Origin: Echinicola strongylocentroti
GTDB taxonomy: Bacteria; Bacteroidota; Bacteroidia; Cytophagales; Cyclobacteriaceae
DNA length: 64,000 nt
Assembly: GCF_003260975.1 (NCBI RefSeq)
Contig: NZ_CP030041.1
Coordinates: 3,395,001-3,459,000 of the forward strand
Direction of reading: 5' to 3'
Position 1 is the stretch's first letter; each line of letters opens with the position of its first letter. Positions 62,937 to 64,000 of the stretch are shown here, piece by piece. The position numbers were made by a program, and so were the translations under genes. The notes under the pieces were generated by a model. The model searched no databases. It saw only the letters and a program-made list of their open reading frames with translations, and was not told the origin of the DNA.

Positions 62937-63084
62937 TGACCCCTGCTGACTTATGAATGACGACTTTTAAGTCATACTCAGGTGAACAGGATCGGACAGG
63001 CAGCCTGGTGGCCAAACACCGAAAAATGCATTTGACCAAACAATTCTTTGATTTAGGTAGTTACACTTTAAAAGCGATTTTAAC

Positions 63085-63585
63085 ATGGATACCACAGGGA
63101 ATGTTTCAGGCAAAAAGATCAACTGGCTACATCTATTGCTATTTGTGGCCGCGGTGGTTTTGATGGGCAGTATTGCAGGAGTTGCCAACGCGGGAAATAT
63201 CACCACGTGGTACGCTGAGCTGGAGAAGCCCTCTTTCAATCCACCCAACAGCCTTTTTGGACCTGTGTGGACGGTGTTGTACGCATTGATGGGGCTAGGG
63301 CTGTACTTGATCTGGAATGCTCCGAAGTCTGAGAAGAGAAAGAGAGCCCTTCAGGTTTTTGTGGTGCAGTTTGTGTTAAATTTCTGCTGGAGCTTTATCT
63401 TCTTCTATTTTCATTTGATCGGGTGGGCCGCCGTTGAAATTGTCCTGCTGCTGGGCATGATCATTTGGATGATCGTGAGCTTCAAAGCTGTCAGCAAGTG
63501 GGCGGCGTATTTACAGTTTCCATACCTTCTTTGGGTAAGCTTTGCTACCTTGCTCAATATCAGCATTTGGTGGCTTAATTCTTGA
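63085..63585 (+). CDS. tspO: TspO/MBR family protein
   Basis: A 166-residue TspO with five hydrophobic helices. W-Y-A-E-L-E-K-P-S-F-N-P-P-N, F-G-P-V-W-T-V-L-Y-A-L-M-G and the late W-x-x-F-A-T-type region (here V-S-F-A-T-L-L-N) match the tryptophan-rich sensory protein family, which binds porphyrins and cholesterol-like ligands. It precedes the SRPBCC gene by 64 bases. Confidence 0.95.
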   Translation: MDTTGNVSGKKINWLHLLLFVAAVVLMGSIAGVANAGNITTWYAELEKPSFNPPNSLFGPVWTVLYALMGLGLYLIWNAPKSEKRKRALQVFVVQFVLNFCWSFIFFYFHLIGWAAVEIVLLLGMIIWMIVSFKAVSKWAAYLQFPYLLWVSFATLLNISIWWLNS

Positions 63586-63649
63586 TCCTACAAGGGAGTT
63601 AATAAAACTTGCGAAGTTAAGAAGAGGGATAAATCAATAAACAGTTACC

Positions 63650-64000
63650 ATGGGACATTACCAGTTGTTTTCCGAACAAAAAATCCCCGCCAGCGTGGAG
63701 GAGGTATGGGATTTTATTGCTTCACCCCAAAACCTGAAGGAAATCACTCCCGACCACATGGGATTTGACATTACCTCCAAGCATCTCCCCGAAAAGATGC
63801 ATCCGGGGATGATCATCAGTTATAAGGTCAGCCCTATGCTGGGAATCAAAATGACCTGGGTGACGGAGATCACACAAGTGAAGGAAAGGGAATTTTTTGT
63901 GGATGAGCAGCGTATCGGGCCGTATGCGATGTGGCATCATCAGCACCATCTATTACCGATAGAAGGTGGGGTGATCATGAGAGACATCGTGACTTATCAG
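63650..64000 (+). CDS. SRPBCC family protein, 5' part (partial at window edge)
   Basis: An open frame from the ATG at 63650 to the end of the window (117 codons). It begins with Y-Q-L-F-S-E-Q-K-I-P-A-S-V-E-E-V-W-D-F-I, typical of the START/Bet v1 (SRPBCC) fold, followed by P-Q-N-L-K-E-I-T-P. Such proteins bind hydrophobic ligands. The 3' end lies outside the window. It follows tspO; a common operon is plausible. Confidence 0.85.
   Translation, partial: MGHYQLFSEQKIPASVEEVWDFIASPQNLKEITPDHMGFDITSKHLPEKMHPGMIISYKVSPMLGIKMTWVTEITQVKEREFFVDEQRIGPYAMWHHQHHLLPIEGGVIMRDIVTYQ

Noticed and set aside
1..64000. CRISPR array or rRNA/tRNA genes
   Set aside because: No regularly spaced direct repeats with unique spacers and no rRNA or tRNA sequence recognised on either strand.

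Overview
The window reads as chromosomal DNA of a marine-type Bacteroidota, most likely Cytophagales/Cyclobacteriaceae (Echinicola- or Algoriphagus-like; the genus is a guess). Signs are a type IX secretion module (CHU_C-type C-terminal domain, PorP/SprF, OmpA/PD40), a FISUMP lipoprotein, DUF6702 beside HupE/UreJ, a long SecA without an obvious C-terminal zinc motif, TAnnTTTG-type promoter boxes and few Shine-Dalgarno sites. No rRNA, tRNA or CRISPR array was seen.

Layout. 1-10.3 kb is an AT-rich defence island: a type I restriction-modification operon (partial hsdS, hsdM, second hsdS, an HEPN-like gene, a Fic gene, hsdR, a YgjP/SprT-like metallopeptidase). 10.9-13.3 kb carries small lipoprotein genes, including a FISUMP lipoprotein split by a frameshift. 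13.5-17.5 kb is a cluster of small enzymes (VOC, SnoaL-like, DHFR-like, DinB, DoxX, PhnB) divergent from a GlxA/AraC-type regulator. 17.6-24.4 kb is a minus-strand housekeeping block (S1/P1 nuclease, M20 amidohydrolase, SPOR lipoprotein, secA, dapF). 24.6-32.6 kb holds an exported Tat-lipoprotein superoxide dismutase, a MazG-like pyrophosphohydrolase, a P1 peptidase, a GMC oxidoreductase with its small subunit, an exported protein of unknown function and a TetR regulator with two near-identical palindromic operators. 32.7-41.3 kb holds prmC, a SWIM/SNF2 helicase, a His-rich lipoprotein, a GNAT, prfA, a haem-binding DUF3365 lipoprotein and a thiamine pyrophosphokinase-like protein. 42.3-45.8 kb is a kynurenine-pathway set (haao, kynU, kmo). 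46-49.6 kb has DoxX, a nucleotidyltransferase and the glnK-amtB pair. 50-55.6 kb has an M1 peptidase, HupE/UreJ, a DUF6702 protein and an aldehyde dehydrogenase. 56-61.8 kb is the type IX secretion-linked operon. The end holds an XRE-HTH membrane protein, TspO and a partial SRPBCC protein.

The most unusual unannotated structure is a family of full-length palindromic, MITE-like elements of about 170 bp (five copies plus isolated ends) with TIRs starting AACCCGG. Two copies are 168/170 identical, one has an arm converted into a perfect hairpin, and one shows compensatory stem changes. A second 109-bp family is present as two inverted copies 27 kb apart. The second main candidate is the type I restriction operon carrying an internal HEPN protein (R-x4-H motif) and a Fic protein, with a triple ACATGTAAAG-type repeat just before hsdR.
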